A stretch of DNA of 64,000 nucleotides from Sediminibacterium sp. Lineage in GTDB: Bacteria > Bacteroidota > Bacteroidia > Chitinophagales > Chitinophagaceae. Position numbers and translations under genes: made by a program. Of the stretch, positions 9,857 through 20,046 are shown one piece after another (position 1 is the stretch's first letter; each line of letters begins with the position of its first letter). The DNA lies in NCBI RefSeq assembly GCF_030695065.1, contig NZ_JAUYTR010000009.1, positions 186,001 through 250,000 on the forward strand. Reading direction: 5' to 3'. Under the pieces are notes generated by a model, which saw nothing but the letters and a program-made list of their open reading frames with translations, was not told the DNA's origin and did no database searches.

Positions 9857-9944
9857 TAAGATTGTTTAAACAAACCTATTGAAGAGTTATTGCTCTAAGC
9901 GAATTTGATGATTAACAAAACATGAAGGAATTGTTAGCTTATTG

Positions 9945-11534
9945 TTACTGAACCAACTTAACCGCTTTGCCCACTAAAATATCTGCATCATTGGCTACCA
10001 CAAAATAGCCATTGGTTCTCCAGATTTGTCTGGCTATTAAAGCTTTAATTCTATTCAAAATAAAATCTTTGCTACGTGCATCTATTGCATTGAAATTCAA
10101 ACCATCCTTTGCAGCAAATTGAATAAAGCTTTTCCATTGTGTGTCGGACACCTTGAAATTTAAATTAAAATTAGAAGCATTATTATATGCCGTGTATTGA
10201 GCTCTATTGGTAACAAAATCATAATAAGCAAAATCATTCAATGTACTGGTCATTAACACTTGTAACACAGCTCTTGTGTACAATGATGAGTCAAATAATA
10301 CCGTGGTATCAGGTGTAATTCCTCCTCCGCCAAAAACCATTTTACCAGCAGGTGTTTTATATTTTTTTAACGAACGTGCTAAAGAATCCTTTTTGGCACT
10401 TGAATCTGTTTGATGAAAACGGCCCAGTAATTCGTCGTTATACTTATCTATTCCATCTGCATAAGACTTTTGAATATTTCTACCTAATGGAGTAAAATAC
10501 CTTGCAACAGTTAGGCGTACTGCCGATCCATCACTCAATTGAAATTGTTGTTGAACCAATCCCTTTCCAAAGGAACGACGCCCCATGATGGTTGCTCTGT
10601 CCCAATCTTGCAAAGCCCCAGCTAAAATTTCACTGGCAGAAGCAGAAGACTCATCAATTAATACGACCAACTTCCCTTTTTCGAAAAGCCCAGGACGTTT
10701 GGCAGTGAATTCTGTTCTTGGTGTATTTTCTCCCTCTGTATAAACAATCAACTTGTTGTCTTCTAAAAACTCATCTGCCATATCAACGGCTTCTTTCATT
10801 AACCCACCAGTATTTCCCCTTAAGTCTACAATCAGGCTCTCCATTTTTTGCGCCTGCAATTTTTCTAACTCGGTCATGAACTCTTCATAGGTTCTCTCAG
10901 CAAATTTATTCAAACGGATAAATCCCACTTTAGGCGCAATCATATATGCAGCGTCTACAGAGCTTACAGGAATATTGCCACGAGTTATGGTTACTTCTTG
11001 CATTTTACCTGCACGCAAATATTTCACTTTAACTTTTGAATCGGCAGGGCCTCTAAATAATTTCCGAATAGCCGTACCATTTAATTTTTTACCCGCAATT
11101 GATACACTATCATTTACAAATATCAATTGGTCGCCTACTATCAATCCCACTTTTTCAGCTGGTCCCCCTGGCATGATGCTCATTACATTTACCGTATCGT
11201 TTATTTGACGGAATTCAATTCCAATACCTTGGAAATTGCCCATAATGTCTTCATTGGCCGCAGAAAGGTCAGAAGATGGAATAAAAACCGAATGTGGATC
11301 TAAATGTTTCAATAATTCATTCGCCACTAATCCGTTAATGCTATCAGCCGAAACCTTATCAACGTACCTATTTTTAATTAATTCGGTCAATTCTTGTAAT
11401 GAGGATCGGCTTGAAGGACTAAAAAACATTGGAGACATGGTCTTTTCCTTCAACTGAAAGCCAATAACCATTCCCGAAATCATCACAATCGCAAATAAAA
11501 CCGGTAACCAAACCTGCAGTTTCTTAGAACCCAT
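9945..11534 (-). CDS. S41 family C-terminal processing peptidase
   Basis: PDZ domain plus LVVLIDESSASASEILAGALQD catalytic Ser region and GRRSFGKGLVQ with catalytic Lys. Confidence 0.93.
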   Translation of the reverse strand: MGSKKLQVWLPVLFAIVMISGMVIGFQLKEKTMSPMFFSPSSRSSLQELTELIKNRYVDKVSADSINGLVANELLKHLDPHSVFIPSSDLSAANEDIMGNFQGIGIEFRQINDTVNVMSIMPGGPAEKVGLIVGDQLIFVNDSVSIAGKKLNGTAIRKLFRGPADSKVKVKYLRAGKMQEVTITRGNIPVSSVDAAYMIAPKVGFIRLNKFAERTYEEFMTELEKLQAQKMESLIVDLRGNTGGLMKEAVDMADEFLEDNKLIVYTEGENTPRTEFTAKRPGLFEKGKLVVLIDESSASASEILAGALQDWDRATIMGRRSFGKGLVQQQFQLSDGSAVRLTVARYFTPLGRNIQKSYADGIDKYNDELLGRFHQTDSSAKKDSLARSLKKYKTPAGKMVFGGGGITPDTTVLFDSSLYTRAVLQVLMTSTLNDFAYYDFVTNRAQYTAYNNASNFNLNFKVSDTQWKSFIQFAAKDGLNFNAIDARSKDFILNRIKALIARQIWRTNGYFVVANDADILVGKAVKLVQ

Positions 11535-11605
11535 AAATACACATTAAATTATATGTCATGTAAGCATGCAAATATCTATATTTATTGCCGAATTAAACCT
11601 TTCCT

Positions 11606-12448
11606 ATGCCTGCCATATTAATTGCCGACAGCGGCTCTACCAAATGCGAATGGTGTTTGCTGGTAAACGGCAAGAAAAAAACCGTACTAACACCTGCTAT
11701 GAGCCCTTATTTTGTTTCTGGAGAAGAAATGATTCAGACCTTAAATAAGCTGCTAATCCCTAAAATAAAAAACACACCCATAGACCAACTCTATTTTTAT
11801 GGTACAGGTTTGGGCAACCCAACCAATGTGCTCATTATGAAAAAAGTTTTTAAACAACTTTTTCCAAAAACAAAGACAGAAATTAATACAGACTTATTGG
11901 GAATTGCACGCGCTTCGTGTGGAAACGAAAAAGGGGTTGCTTGCATATTAGGAACGGGCTCTAACGCTTGCTATTACAATGGTAAAAAAATTGTTTCCAT
12001 CAGCCCAGGCCTAGGTTATATTCTTGGCGATGAGGGTTCAGGCGCTTATTTAGGTAAAAAAGTAATTCAGTATTACCTGTATAAAACCTTTGATGAAGAC
12101 CTAATGTCTAGGTTTCAAAAACGATTTGGCGAAACACATGCCAGCATTTTAGAAAACGTTTATAAAAAACCCTTGGCCAACCGATATTTAGCTGAGTTTG
12201 CATTGTTTTTGGCTGAAAACAGAGGCCATTTCATGATAGAAAATATCATTGAAGACGGCCTAAACGACTTTTTTTTCACACATTTATACAAATTCAAAGA
12301 GAGCTGGACCCAACCCATCCATTTTGTGGGTAGTGTTGGATTTGGTTTTAGAGATGTTTTAAAAGAACTTTGTAACAGTTACGAGTTAGAATTGGGTAAA
12401 GTTTTAAAGACCCCTATGTCTGGATTATTGGCATATCATAAACAGTAA
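11606..12448 (+). CDS. BadF/BadG/BcrA/BcrD family ATPase; probable amino-sugar (GlcNAc/MurNAc) kinase
   Basis: ASKHA phosphate motifs ILIADSGSTKCEWCLL, ACILGTGSNAC, GLGYILGDEGSGAYLG; directly upstream of murQ. Confidence 0.85.
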   Translation: MPAILIADSGSTKCEWCLLVNGKKKTVLTPAMSPYFVSGEEMIQTLNKLLIPKIKNTPIDQLYFYGTGLGNPTNVLIMKKVFKQLFPKTKTEINTDLLGIARASCGNEKGVACILGTGSNACYYNGKKIVSISPGLGYILGDEGSGAYLGKKVIQYYLYKTFDEDLMSRFQKRFGETHASILENVYKKPLANRYLAEFALFLAENRGHFMIENIIEDGLNDFFFTHLYKFKESWTQPIHFVGSVGFGFRDVLKELCNSYELELGKVLKTPMSGLLAYHKQ

Positions 12449-12453
12449 GTACC

Positions 12454-13275
12454 ATGGGTAATTTTATTAAGGTTACAGAACAAGCTTCTAGGTATAATGA
12501 CCTAGAAAAAATGAGTATTCAAGAAATATTAACCAATATTAACCAGGAAGATAAAACGGTTCCTGATGCAGTAGAGAAAGCAATTCCGCAAATAGAAAAA
12601 CTGGTTGCAGCAATAGCAGACAAAATGCTGCAAGGTGGTAGACTTTTTTATATGGGTGCTGGTACTAGTGGCAGATTGGGCATACTCGATGCAAGCGAAT
12701 GCCCGCCTACTTACGGGGTTCCGTATGGATTAGTGATTGGCTTAATTGCAGGTGGAGAAAAAGCCATTACTCAAGCAGTTGAATTTGCAGAAGACAGTGC
12801 AGATGAGGGTTGGAGCGATTTGCAAAAACATTTTATAAACGATAAAGACGTAGTGATAGGGCTTGCCGCAAGCGGAACAACTCCTTACGTTATAGGTGCT
12901 TTAAAAGAATGCAGAAAAAGAGGGATTATTACAGGCAGTATCAGCTGCAACCCCAACTCACCCATTTCCGATGCTGCTGATTTTCCTGTGGAAGTGGTGG
13001 TAGGCCCAGAATTCGTTACTGGTAGTACAAGAATGAAAAGTGGAACAGCGCAAAAATTGGTATTGAACATGATTTCTACGGCTATTATGATTCAATTGGG
13101 TCGTGTAGAAGACAATAAGATGGTGAATATGCAATTGAGCAATATCAAATTAGTAGACAGGGGCGTAAAAATGGTAATGGATAATTTGGGCTTAAGTGAT
13201 TATGAAAAAGCAAAAAACCTTTTATTAAAATACGGTAGCGTTAAAAAAGCAGTTGAATCGGTAGGAAGCGAATAG
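12454..13275 (+). CDS. murQ: N-acetylmuramic acid 6-phosphate etherase
   Basis: RLFYMGAGTSGRLGILDASECPPTYG, EFVTGSTRMKSGTAQKLVLNM SIS-domain signature. Confidence 0.94.
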   Translation: MGNFIKVTEQASRYNDLEKMSIQEILTNINQEDKTVPDAVEKAIPQIEKLVAAIADKMLQGGRLFYMGAGTSGRLGILDASECPPTYGVPYGLVIGLIAGGEKAITQAVEFAEDSADEGWSDLQKHFINDKDVVIGLAASGTTPYVIGALKECRKRGIITGSISCNPNSPISDAADFPVEVVVGPEFVTGSTRMKSGTAQKLVLNMISTAIMIQLGRVEDNKMVNMQLSNIKLVDRGVKMVMDNLGLSDYEKAKNLLLKYGSVKKAVESVGSE

Positions 13276-13276
13276 T

Positions 13277-13843
13277 ATGCATGAGATAGAACCATTTTTT
13301 AATTGGAGACATATTTATATTGCGGAAGAAGACAAACGCTCTCCTTTCTACGGACGCACTTATTCAGAGTTTGAATTCTCTCAAACGGTATACAATTATT
13401 TTATTCATCCACAATGGGACGATTTTGGGAGCAGAACTTTATACCTCAAAATCATTTATGTAGACTATGAATTACAGTTTGCCATCATAGAATTGATTGG
13501 AGAATGGAATGATGCCATAGAGAATGATATCATGGAACTCAAAAGAGAAATCATTGATTTATTGGAGAAAGAAGGTATTTATAAATTCATATTGATTGCC
13601 GAAAATGTGTTAAATTTCCATAGCAGCGACAAAGAATATTATCAGGAATGGTTTGAAGAAGTAACTGATGAAAATGGTTGGATTGTTGCATTAAATATGC
13701 CTGCAGCCACCCAACAAGATTTCAGAGGGAAGAAACTGAATTATTATATAGAGCTGATGGAATTACCAGAATGGAGGGTATACAAACCTTATCACCTTTT
13801 CAAAAAAATTGACGACGAATTAAATAAACGAATTGCTTTATGA
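13277..13843 (+). CDS. Conserved hypothetical protein
   Basis: 188-aa ORF starting 1 nt after murQ and overlapping the next gene by 4 nt; no family recognised. Confidence 0.8.
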   Translation: MHEIEPFFNWRHIYIAEEDKRSPFYGRTYSEFEFSQTVYNYFIHPQWDDFGSRTLYLKIIYVDYELQFAIIELIGEWNDAIENDIMELKREIIDLLEKEGIYKFILIAENVLNFHSSDKEYYQEWFEEVTDENGWIVALNMPAATQQDFRGKKLNYYIELMELPEWRVYKPYHLFKKIDDELNKRIAL

Positions 13844-14691
13844 ATCAAGAAATTATTGACCTCTACGACGAGTACACCCATAAACCCTTAAGCAGACCTG
13901 AATTCATGAGTCGCTTGGCACTGTTAACAGGCGGAATGGCAGCAGCACTGAGTATATTACCAATGATTGAGGTAAATGCTGCCAAAGCTAATATTACCGC
14001 TGAAGACGACTTGGAAATAGAAACCATTACCTACGAAGGAGTCAATGGTACTATGAGTGCTTATGTGGCTAAACCTAAAGGGAAAAAGAAATTAGCAGCA
14101 GTAGTAGTGATTCATGAAAACAGGGGATTGAATGCCCATATAGAAGACGTTGCTAGAAGGGCCGCAAAAGCGGGCTACTTGGCCATAGCGCCCAATATAC
14201 TATCACCCTTGGGCGAATTGCCTAAAAACGACGACGAACTAAGAGCAAAATTTGCAACACTCAAAGCAGAAGAGAGTTTGCAAAATTTCATTCGCGCTTT
14301 TACTTATTTGAGTACGAGAAAAGATTGTAATGGTCAAATGGGTTGTGTAGGATTTTGTTGGGGTGGAGCAATGGCGAATAACTTAGCAGTGAATGTGACA
14401 AATTTAAAAGCAGCAGTGGCTTATTATGGTAGACAACCAGAAGCAGCCAAAGTTGCCCAAATTAAATCGGCTGTTATGTTGCACTATGGTGAATTAGACA
14501 CCCGAGTGAATGAAGGTATTCCAGCTTATGAAGCCGCACTAAAAGAAAATAAAATCGATTATGAGCTTTTTGTTTACGAAAAGGTGAACCATGCATTTCA
14601 CAATGATACAGCAGGCGCAAGATACAATGAAGCTGCAGCAAAACTTTCATGGGAAAGGACGCTCCGCTTTTTTGCGAAATACTTAAAATAA
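13840..14691 (+). CDS. Dienelactone hydrolase family protein
   Basis: VVIHENRGLNAHIEDVARRAAKAGYLAIAPN, GCVGFCWGGAMA nucleophile elbow, HAFHND. Confidence 0.88.
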   Translation: MNQEIIDLYDEYTHKPLSRPEFMSRLALLTGGMAAALSILPMIEVNAAKANITAEDDLEIETITYEGVNGTMSAYVAKPKGKKKLAAVVVIHENRGLNAHIEDVARRAAKAGYLAIAPNILSPLGELPKNDDELRAKFATLKAEESLQNFIRAFTYLSTRKDCNGQMGCVGFCWGGAMANNLAVNVTNLKAAVAYYGRQPEAAKVAQIKSAVMLHYGELDTRVNEGIPAYEAALKENKIDYELFVYEKVNHAFHNDTAGARYNEAAAKLSWERTLRFFAKYLK

Positions 14692-14696
14692 ATGAG

Positions 14697-15680
14697 TTAA
14701 GTAGTGGTTGGAGCAACTGTAACAAATACAATGTCGCCAGCATTAAATAGGAAGGCAGTGGTTCTTACTTTTATGATAAATCCATCCACCAACACTTCTA
14801 TTGAATAATAGGCACCAAAAAACAATACTTTCTGCACAACTCCTTCCACAAAATGGGGTTGTGCAGGTTTTACAACTGAGATAGCTAGTTGCTCAGGTCT
14901 AATTAAAGCTCGCTTTCCTCTAACGCCTTCTCCTAACAATTGTAAAAAGACTTCGTGAGTTTTGGTATTAATCAAGTTGTAATCACCCATTAAAGCTGCT
15001 ACATATTCATTCACGGGATGATGATACAATTGCTTGGGCGTTCCTTGCTGCACTACTTGCCCATCTTGCATGATAATAATACGATCGGCCCAAGACAATA
15101 AATCTGTTGCATCGTGCGAAACCAACAAACAAGTCACTTTTAAAGTAGTACAAATGTCTTCAATAACAGACCGAATCAATTCTTTATGAACACGATCTAA
15201 ATTAGAAAAGGGCTCATCTAACAACAATAATTTGGGGAATGAAGTCAATTGTTTAGCTAAAGCAATTCTTTGCTTTTCTCCACCAGACAATTCATCCGAC
15301 TTGCGCATCATTAAATGACTGATTCTACATACATCAAAAATTTGTTGGGCAGACCTTGCATCTAATTGATTCGTCATTTCAAGAAGCTCATGTACTTTGT
15401 AATTGTTACGCAACTCAAAATGTTGAGACAAATACGCAATTTTAGCATGGCCTGGCAACAATTGTTCTTCTGGTCCTAACACACGTAGTCCTTCAAAATA
15501 AACATTGCCTTCATCAGGCTGCAGCAGCCCAGCAATCAGCTTTAAAAAGGTAGATTTTCCAGAACCCGTTTCGCCAGCAATAGCAACCCGCTCTCCTTCT
15601 TGCATAGAAAAATGCAAGGGCTGAAGCACCGTATTACCCCTTTCATATTTTGAAACAGCTTGTAAATCCACAAAAACCAT
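14697..15680 (-). CDS. ABC transporter ATP-binding protein
   Basis: Walker A GETGSGKST, signature LSGGEKQRIALAKQL, Walker B LLLLDEPFSNLD. Confidence 0.93.
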   Translation of the reverse strand: MVFVDLQAVSKYERGNTVLQPLHFSMQEGERVAIAGETGSGKSTFLKLIAGLLQPDEGNVYFEGLRVLGPEEQLLPGHAKIAYLSQHFELRNNYKVHELLEMTNQLDARSAQQIFDVCRISHLMMRKSDELSGGEKQRIALAKQLTSFPKLLLLDEPFSNLDRVHKELIRSVIEDICTTLKVTCLLVSHDATDLLSWADRIIIMQDGQVVQQGTPKQLYHHPVNEYVAALMGDYNLINTKTHEVFLQLLGEGVRGKRALIRPEQLAISVVKPAQPHFVEGVVQKVLFFGAYYSIEVLVDGFIIKVRTTAFLFNAGDIVFVTVAPTTT

Positions 15681-15728
15681 GACACAATTTACAAAATTGT
15701 ACCTTCAATTACTAATTAAGATACCCCA

Positions 15729-16448
15729 ATGTTTAGACACAGAATTGGTAAGAGAAGTTTAGAAACAAGTATTGCGCTTGCTTCTTTTCTTTCTTGTGTG
15801 GCAGGTATGGTAAATGTGGTTGGTTTTTTAGCCATCCAAAAATTAACTACGAATGTGACGGGGCATTTTGCCTTTTTTATAGAAGCATTTGACCAACTTA
15901 AATTTTGGGAAGGCCTGATTTATATTTACTATGTAATATTCTTTTTATTGGGCGCTTTTGTTTCTAATACAATCATTGAAATTGTGTATAGAAAAGCGAA
16001 AAGATACGCTTTTAGCATCCCCATATTATTAGAAATAACCTTGTTAGTTTGTGCAGGACTTTTCTTGCACCCATTTATTCATACATATCCAGATTTCATT
16101 GCGTTCATACTGTTGTTTACAATGGGACTTCAAAATGCATTGGTTACTAAAATTTCTTCCTCGGTTATTAGAACAACCCATTTGACCGGGCTATTTACCG
16201 ACTTAGGAATTGAGCTATCTCAATTGTTTTTTTACAACTCATCCGAACAAAAAAAACAATTAACCGACTCAATAAAATTAAAATTCACCATTATTTTCTC
16301 TTTTTTTATAGGCGGTATAATTGCTGGTTTATTCTACAATACATTCGCATTGAAAACGCTAATTATTGCAGCAGCAATATTATTTGTTGGATTAATATGG
16401 AAAAATATCAAACTCCTATTTTATGATTACCGAACAATTAAGAAATGA
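15729..16448 (+). CDS. YoaK/DUF1275 family membrane protein
   Basis: Hydrophobic protein with LASFLSCVAGMVNVVGFLAI, TTNVTGHFA, MGLQNALVTKISSSVIRTTHLTGLFTDLG. Confidence 0.88.
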   Translation: MFRHRIGKRSLETSIALASFLSCVAGMVNVVGFLAIQKLTTNVTGHFAFFIEAFDQLKFWEGLIYIYYVIFFLLGAFVSNTIIEIVYRKAKRYAFSIPILLEITLLVCAGLFLHPFIHTYPDFIAFILLFTMGLQNALVTKISSSVIRTTHLTGLFTDLGIELSQLFFYNSSEQKKQLTDSIKLKFTIIFSFFIGGIIAGLFYNTFALKTLIIAAAILFVGLIWKNIKLLFYDYRTIKK

Positions 16449-17598
16449 ATTTTTAGTAAGAAAAGACCTTACCTTTTTAAACTTTGGATCTTTTGGCGCT
16501 TGCCCTAAACCTATATTTGAAAGGTATCAACAATATCAGTTAGAACTGGAACAAGAGCCGGTTCTTTTTATTGTTAAAACTGGTTTAGATTATTTACAAC
16601 AATCTAGAGAAGCATTGGGTAAATTTTTACATGCTTCAGCAGACGATTTGGTTTACTTTATAAATCCATCACATGCAGTTAACCTAGTTGCAAAAAACTT
16701 TCCTTTGAAAGCGGGTGATGAAGTGCTAACCACCAATCTAGAATATGGGGCATGCGATAGAACTTGGGAATATTATTGCGCACAGGCTGGCGCATATTAT
16801 AAAAAGCAATCCATCAGCTTGCCTTTAACAACCAAAGAAATATTTGTAGAAGAATTTTTTAAAGGAGTAAATAATAGAACAAGATTAATTTTCATTAGTC
16901 ATATCACCAGCTCAACAGGATTAAGATTCCCAATAGAAGAAATATGCGCAAAAGCAAAGCAGATGGGCATCCCCACATTTATAGATGGCGCGCATGGACC
17001 AGCACAAGCTCCAATTAATTTAAATAGTTTAGGCGCAGATTTCTTTACAGGGGCTTGTCATAAATGGATGATGACACCAAAAGGAAGTACTTTTCTTTAC
17101 GTGAATAAAGCATATCAACGCTTGTTAGACCCTTTGGTAATTAGTTGGGGATTCAACAGTACTACACCTTCCCATTCTTCCTTTTTAGATTATCACCAAA
17201 CACAGGGTACCAGAGACTTTTCGGCCTTTTTGTGTATTCCAGAAGCTATTCAATTCATGAACAAATACAATTGGACTGAAGTATCAAAGGAATGTAGAGA
17301 CATGGTTAAATTGAACGCAATGAAATTTTGCGAGTTGTTAAATAGCCAACCATTGGCTCCACTAACCGATGATTTTATTTTACAACTATTCAGCATCCCT
17401 ATTAAGACCAACGACCCTATCCAGTTAAAGAATTGTTTGTTTGATCAATACAAAATTGAAATACCGGTTATGCCGCATGGAGATAGCGTTTTCTTAAGGT
17501 ATTCTATTCAGGCATTTAATACACAAGCGCATCTAGATACACTCTACGATGCGGTATCTAACATAATCAAAACAACCAACTTAATAGAAATAGATTAG
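16423..17598 (+). CDS. PLP-dependent aminotransferase class V (isopenicillin-N epimerase-like)
   Basis: [42 protein letters not shown] (PLP Lys region); overlaps DUF1275 gene by 26 nt. Confidence 0.88.
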   Translation: MITEQLRNEFLVRKDLTFLNFGSFGACPKPIFERYQQYQLELEQEPVLFIVKTGLDYLQQSREALGKFLHASADDLVYFINPSHAVNLVAKNFPLKAGDEVLTTNLEYGACDRTWEYYCAQAGAYYKKQSISLPLTTKEIFVEEFFKGVNNRTRLIFISHITSSTGLRFPIEEICAKAKQMGIPTFIDGAHGPAQAPINLNSLGADFFTGACHKWMMTPKGSTFLYVNKAYQRLLDPLVISWGFNSTTPSHSSFLDYHQTQGTRDFSAFLCIPEAIQFMNKYNWTEVSKECRDMVKLNAMKFCELLNSQPLAPLTDDFILQLFSIPIKTNDPIQLKNCLFDQYKIEIPVMPHGDSVFLRYSIQAFNTQAHLDTLYDAVSNIIKTTNLIEID

Positions 17599-17813
17599 AG
17601 TGTACTAATATAAAGGTCTTCCACTTTTTTACGAGCCCATGGAGTTTTTCGCAAAAAGGTTAGCGACGATTTAATACTCGGATTATTTTTGAAACAATTG
17701 ATATTAATCATTCTGGCAAGATCTTCCCAACCAAAATGCTTTACTAAATAAGTAAGAATCCACTCCAAGGTTTTCCCATGGAGTGGATCATTGGATATAA
17801 AGTTTTCAGACAT
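17595..17813 (-). CDS. VF530 family DNA-binding protein (DUF2132)
   Basis: [61 protein letters not shown]. Confidence 0.88.
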   Translation of the reverse strand: MSENFISNDPLHGKTLEWILTYLVKHFGWEDLARMININCFKNNPSIKSSLTFLRKTPWARKKVEDLYISTL

Positions 17814-17821
17814 GCCGCAAT

Positions 17822-19066
17822 TTAATCATTGTTCCTGGTTGTGCCAGTTCCATTTCTGTTTCCTCTACCACTATTTCCAGGTCTAGCTTCTGGTACAGTT
17901 CGCTGAGGTGGATTAGGACGCACTACAGGGCGATTTGGTTGATTAGGCTGAGAAGGTCTTACTTCAGGACGCTGACGTTCCCGACCAGCAGGGCTAGTAC
18001 TTGGTCGCTCTACTCTATCCCGACCAGCAGGGCTAACTTCAGGAGTGGGCCTAGTTTGTGGTCTAGTTTCTTGAATAGGACGAGAAGGTCTGTTATTTAC
18101 CTCTGGTCTTGTATAAGGCCTTGTTCTGTCATTAATGGATGGCCTTGAATTTGGACGTTGGTTATTATAACTTGGCCTATTATTGGAAACTGAAACTGGT
18201 CGCATATTCATTGGTACCCGATCTCTTGAAACTCGGTATCCTTCTTGAAAAGATTGTGGCCTTGAATAGGTAGTTCTATATAATCCTTGCTGAGATCGAT
18301 TAATGTAAACCACCGACCTAGACCTCCAACCATTATTGCCATAATTCCAATTGTACCAATTCTTGTTTCTATAAAAAGAACCTCTTGAGTAATATCCGAA
18401 ATAGATATTGAAATAATTATAATGGTATCCAGAATACCAATGCCATGAATAAGGTCTCCATGGTCTCCACCAACCTGGATACCTATTCCAGCCCCAAATA
18501 GAAACCCAGGGACGATAGGTAGGAACATAAATATATTGTACAATTGGCCAAGTGGCTACTTCTACATAAGAAACAGTTCTTCTTTCTGCAGGAATATATT
18601 CGTCGTCAAAATCAGATTGAAAACCAGGATTAGGTGTTCCTTCAGAAGCATAATTGGGCTCAATAATGTAGTCTTTACCATATAAATCTTCATCTCCTAC
18701 TACTTGAATATACACCCGATTATTGGCCTCTTTTGTTACAACAAATACGGCAATATCTTGTTGCTCCCGGCTATTAATGTCTACTCGCAAAGTAATACTG
18801 TGAACATCATCTTTAACTTTATCTACCACAGTAATATAATCAATTTGATTATCGCCGTCTAAGTCGAGGTTATTGATTTTTTGATCGGGATCGTTAATGG
18901 TTTTCTCAAATTCTTCTAAGGTTTTTGATTCTTGAAAAACTTTAAGTGCGGCATATAAGTTTAAATTATCACCTGGCAAGCCCAACGATTTAGGTTGTGT
19001 AGACTGCGCTTGCAATTGTACTGCAACTGCAATGAGGAAGACCAATAAGCTAAAAGTCTTTTTCAT
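17822..19066 (-). CDS. Secreted protein of unknown function with Trp/Tyr-rich middle and Arg/Pro/Asn-rich low-complexity C-terminus
   Basis: Signal peptide [54 protein letters not shown]-terminal [47 protein letters not shown]. Confidence 0.85.
   Translation of the reverse strand: MKKTFSLLVFLIAVAVQLQAQSTQPKSLGLPGDNLNLYAALKVFQESKTLEEFEKTINDPDQKINNLDLDGDNQIDYITVVDKVKDDVHSITLRVDINSREQQDIAVFVVTKEANNRVYIQVVGDEDLYGKDYIIEPNYASEGTPNPGFQSDFDDEYIPAERRTVSYVEVATWPIVQYIYVPTYRPWVSIWGWNRYPGWWRPWRPYSWHWYSGYHYNYFNIYFGYYSRGSFYRNKNWYNWNYGNNGWRSRSVVYINRSQQGLYRTTYSRPQSFQEGYRVSRDRVPMNMRPVSVSNNRPSYNNQRPNSRPSINDRTRPYTRPEVNNRPSRPIQETRPQTRPTPEVSPAGRDRVERPSTSPAGRERQRPEVRPSQPNQPNRPVVRPNPPQRTVPEARPGNSGRGNRNGTGTTRNND
17979..18035. 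repeat. 18-bp direct repeat TCCCGACCAGCAGGGCTA at 17979-17996 and 18018-18035 (39-bp period, in frame)
   Basis: Read directly; encodes repeated SPAGR-E/D-R in the low-complexity tail. Confidence 0.85.
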
Positions 19067-19147
19067 AACTATCCATTTAGGCTATATAAAACAAATTACA
19101 TGCCAGCAATATGGTGGTATAAGAAAATTGACATTTATTTGCGGTTC

Positions 19148-20014
19148 ATGAGTTTACAAATTGCTTCTTTAAATTCAGGTTCTAACGGCAATTGCTATTA
19201 TGTAGGTAATAGCAACGATGCGGTTTTGGTGGATATTGGCCTCTCCTTAAGGGAAACTGAAATTAGGATGAAACAGCTGAATTTATCGGTAGATAAACTC
19301 AGAGCTATTTTTATTTCGCACGAACATACCGACCATATAAAAGGGGTTTCTACTTTTGCAAACAAATACAAAATACCTATTTATATAACACCTGAAACGG
19401 CAAAGGGTGGACCAAGGCTAATAAGACCATTGTCAAAAACTTTTGAGGCAAACCAACCAATTTGTATTGGTAAAGAAGCCAACCAGTCAGCTGAAGCTTC
19501 ATTAATTGTTACCCCTTTTTTAAAAGAGCATGATGCAGCAGATCCACATAGTTTTATTATTAGTTATCAAGGAATTCATGTAGGAGTAATCACAGATATT
19601 GGTATTGCATGTAATAATGTTACCCATTATTTTCAACAATGCCATGCCGCTTTTCTAGAATCTAATTACGACGAAGTATTGCTTAAAAATGGGCGTTATT
19701 CGCAACCATTAAAAGAAAGAATCTGTAATGGCAAGGGGCATATTTCTAATAGACAAGCATTGGAACTATTCAAAAATTATCGGCCAAAAAACATGAGCCA
19801 TTTGTTACTCGCCCATTTATCAAAAGAAAACAATAGTCCTGAATTGGCATTGCAAAACTTTCTACCGCATGCCAACCAAACAAAAATACTTGTAGCATCA
19901 AGATATGAACCCAGCCCATTAATAGAGATTGCCCCAATTCACAGATATGAATTGAATTTATTGCAAAAACCCAAGCCCCTTTTGAAAGCCACGCAAGGAA
20001 CTTTATTTGGTTAG
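19148..20014 (+). CDS. MBL-fold metallohydrolase (YycJ-like)
   Basis: SLQIASLNSGSNGNCYYVG, FISHEHTDHIKG, LESNYDEVLL, HLLLAHLSKENNSPELA. ORF track starts at 19100; internal ATG at 19148 fits the family N-terminus better. Confidence 0.9.
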   Translation: MSLQIASLNSGSNGNCYYVGNSNDAVLVDIGLSLRETEIRMKQLNLSVDKLRAIFISHEHTDHIKGVSTFANKYKIPIYITPETAKGGPRLIRPLSKTFEANQPICIGKEANQSAEASLIVTPFLKEHDAADPHSFIISYQGIHVGVITDIGIACNNVTHYFQQCHAAFLESNYDEVLLKNGRYSQPLKERICNGKGHISNRQALELFKNYRPKNMSHLLLAHLSKENNSPELALQNFLPHANQTKILVASRYEPSPLIEIAPIHRYELNLLQKPKPLLKATQGTLFG

Positions 20015-20046
20015 ATAATGGGTATATTTGATGAAATACCTACACC

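Noticed and set aside
9871-9878. TAGGTTTG (-7-like) on the minus strand before the HD oxygenase gene, identical to the susC upstream box
   Set aside because: Only 14 nt from the ATG and no TTTG at the expected -33 position; too weak to list as a promoter feature.
11566-11748. 60-aa ORF overlapping the start of the BadF kinase gene
   Set aside because: Out-of-frame overlap with a well-supported CDS.
18208-18543. 111-aa minus-strand ORF rich in Ile/Gly inside the low-complexity secreted protein gene
   Set aside because: Alternate frame of a Trp/Tyr/Arg-rich coding region with biased composition; no independent support.
20006-20030. TTTG-N13-TATATTTG before the ChaN gene (similar at 28227-28252 and 59450-59473) as full -33/-7 promoters
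   Set aside because: Spacing of 12-14 nt is shorter than the roughly 20 nt expected for Bacteroidota promoters; only the -7 boxes are plausible.
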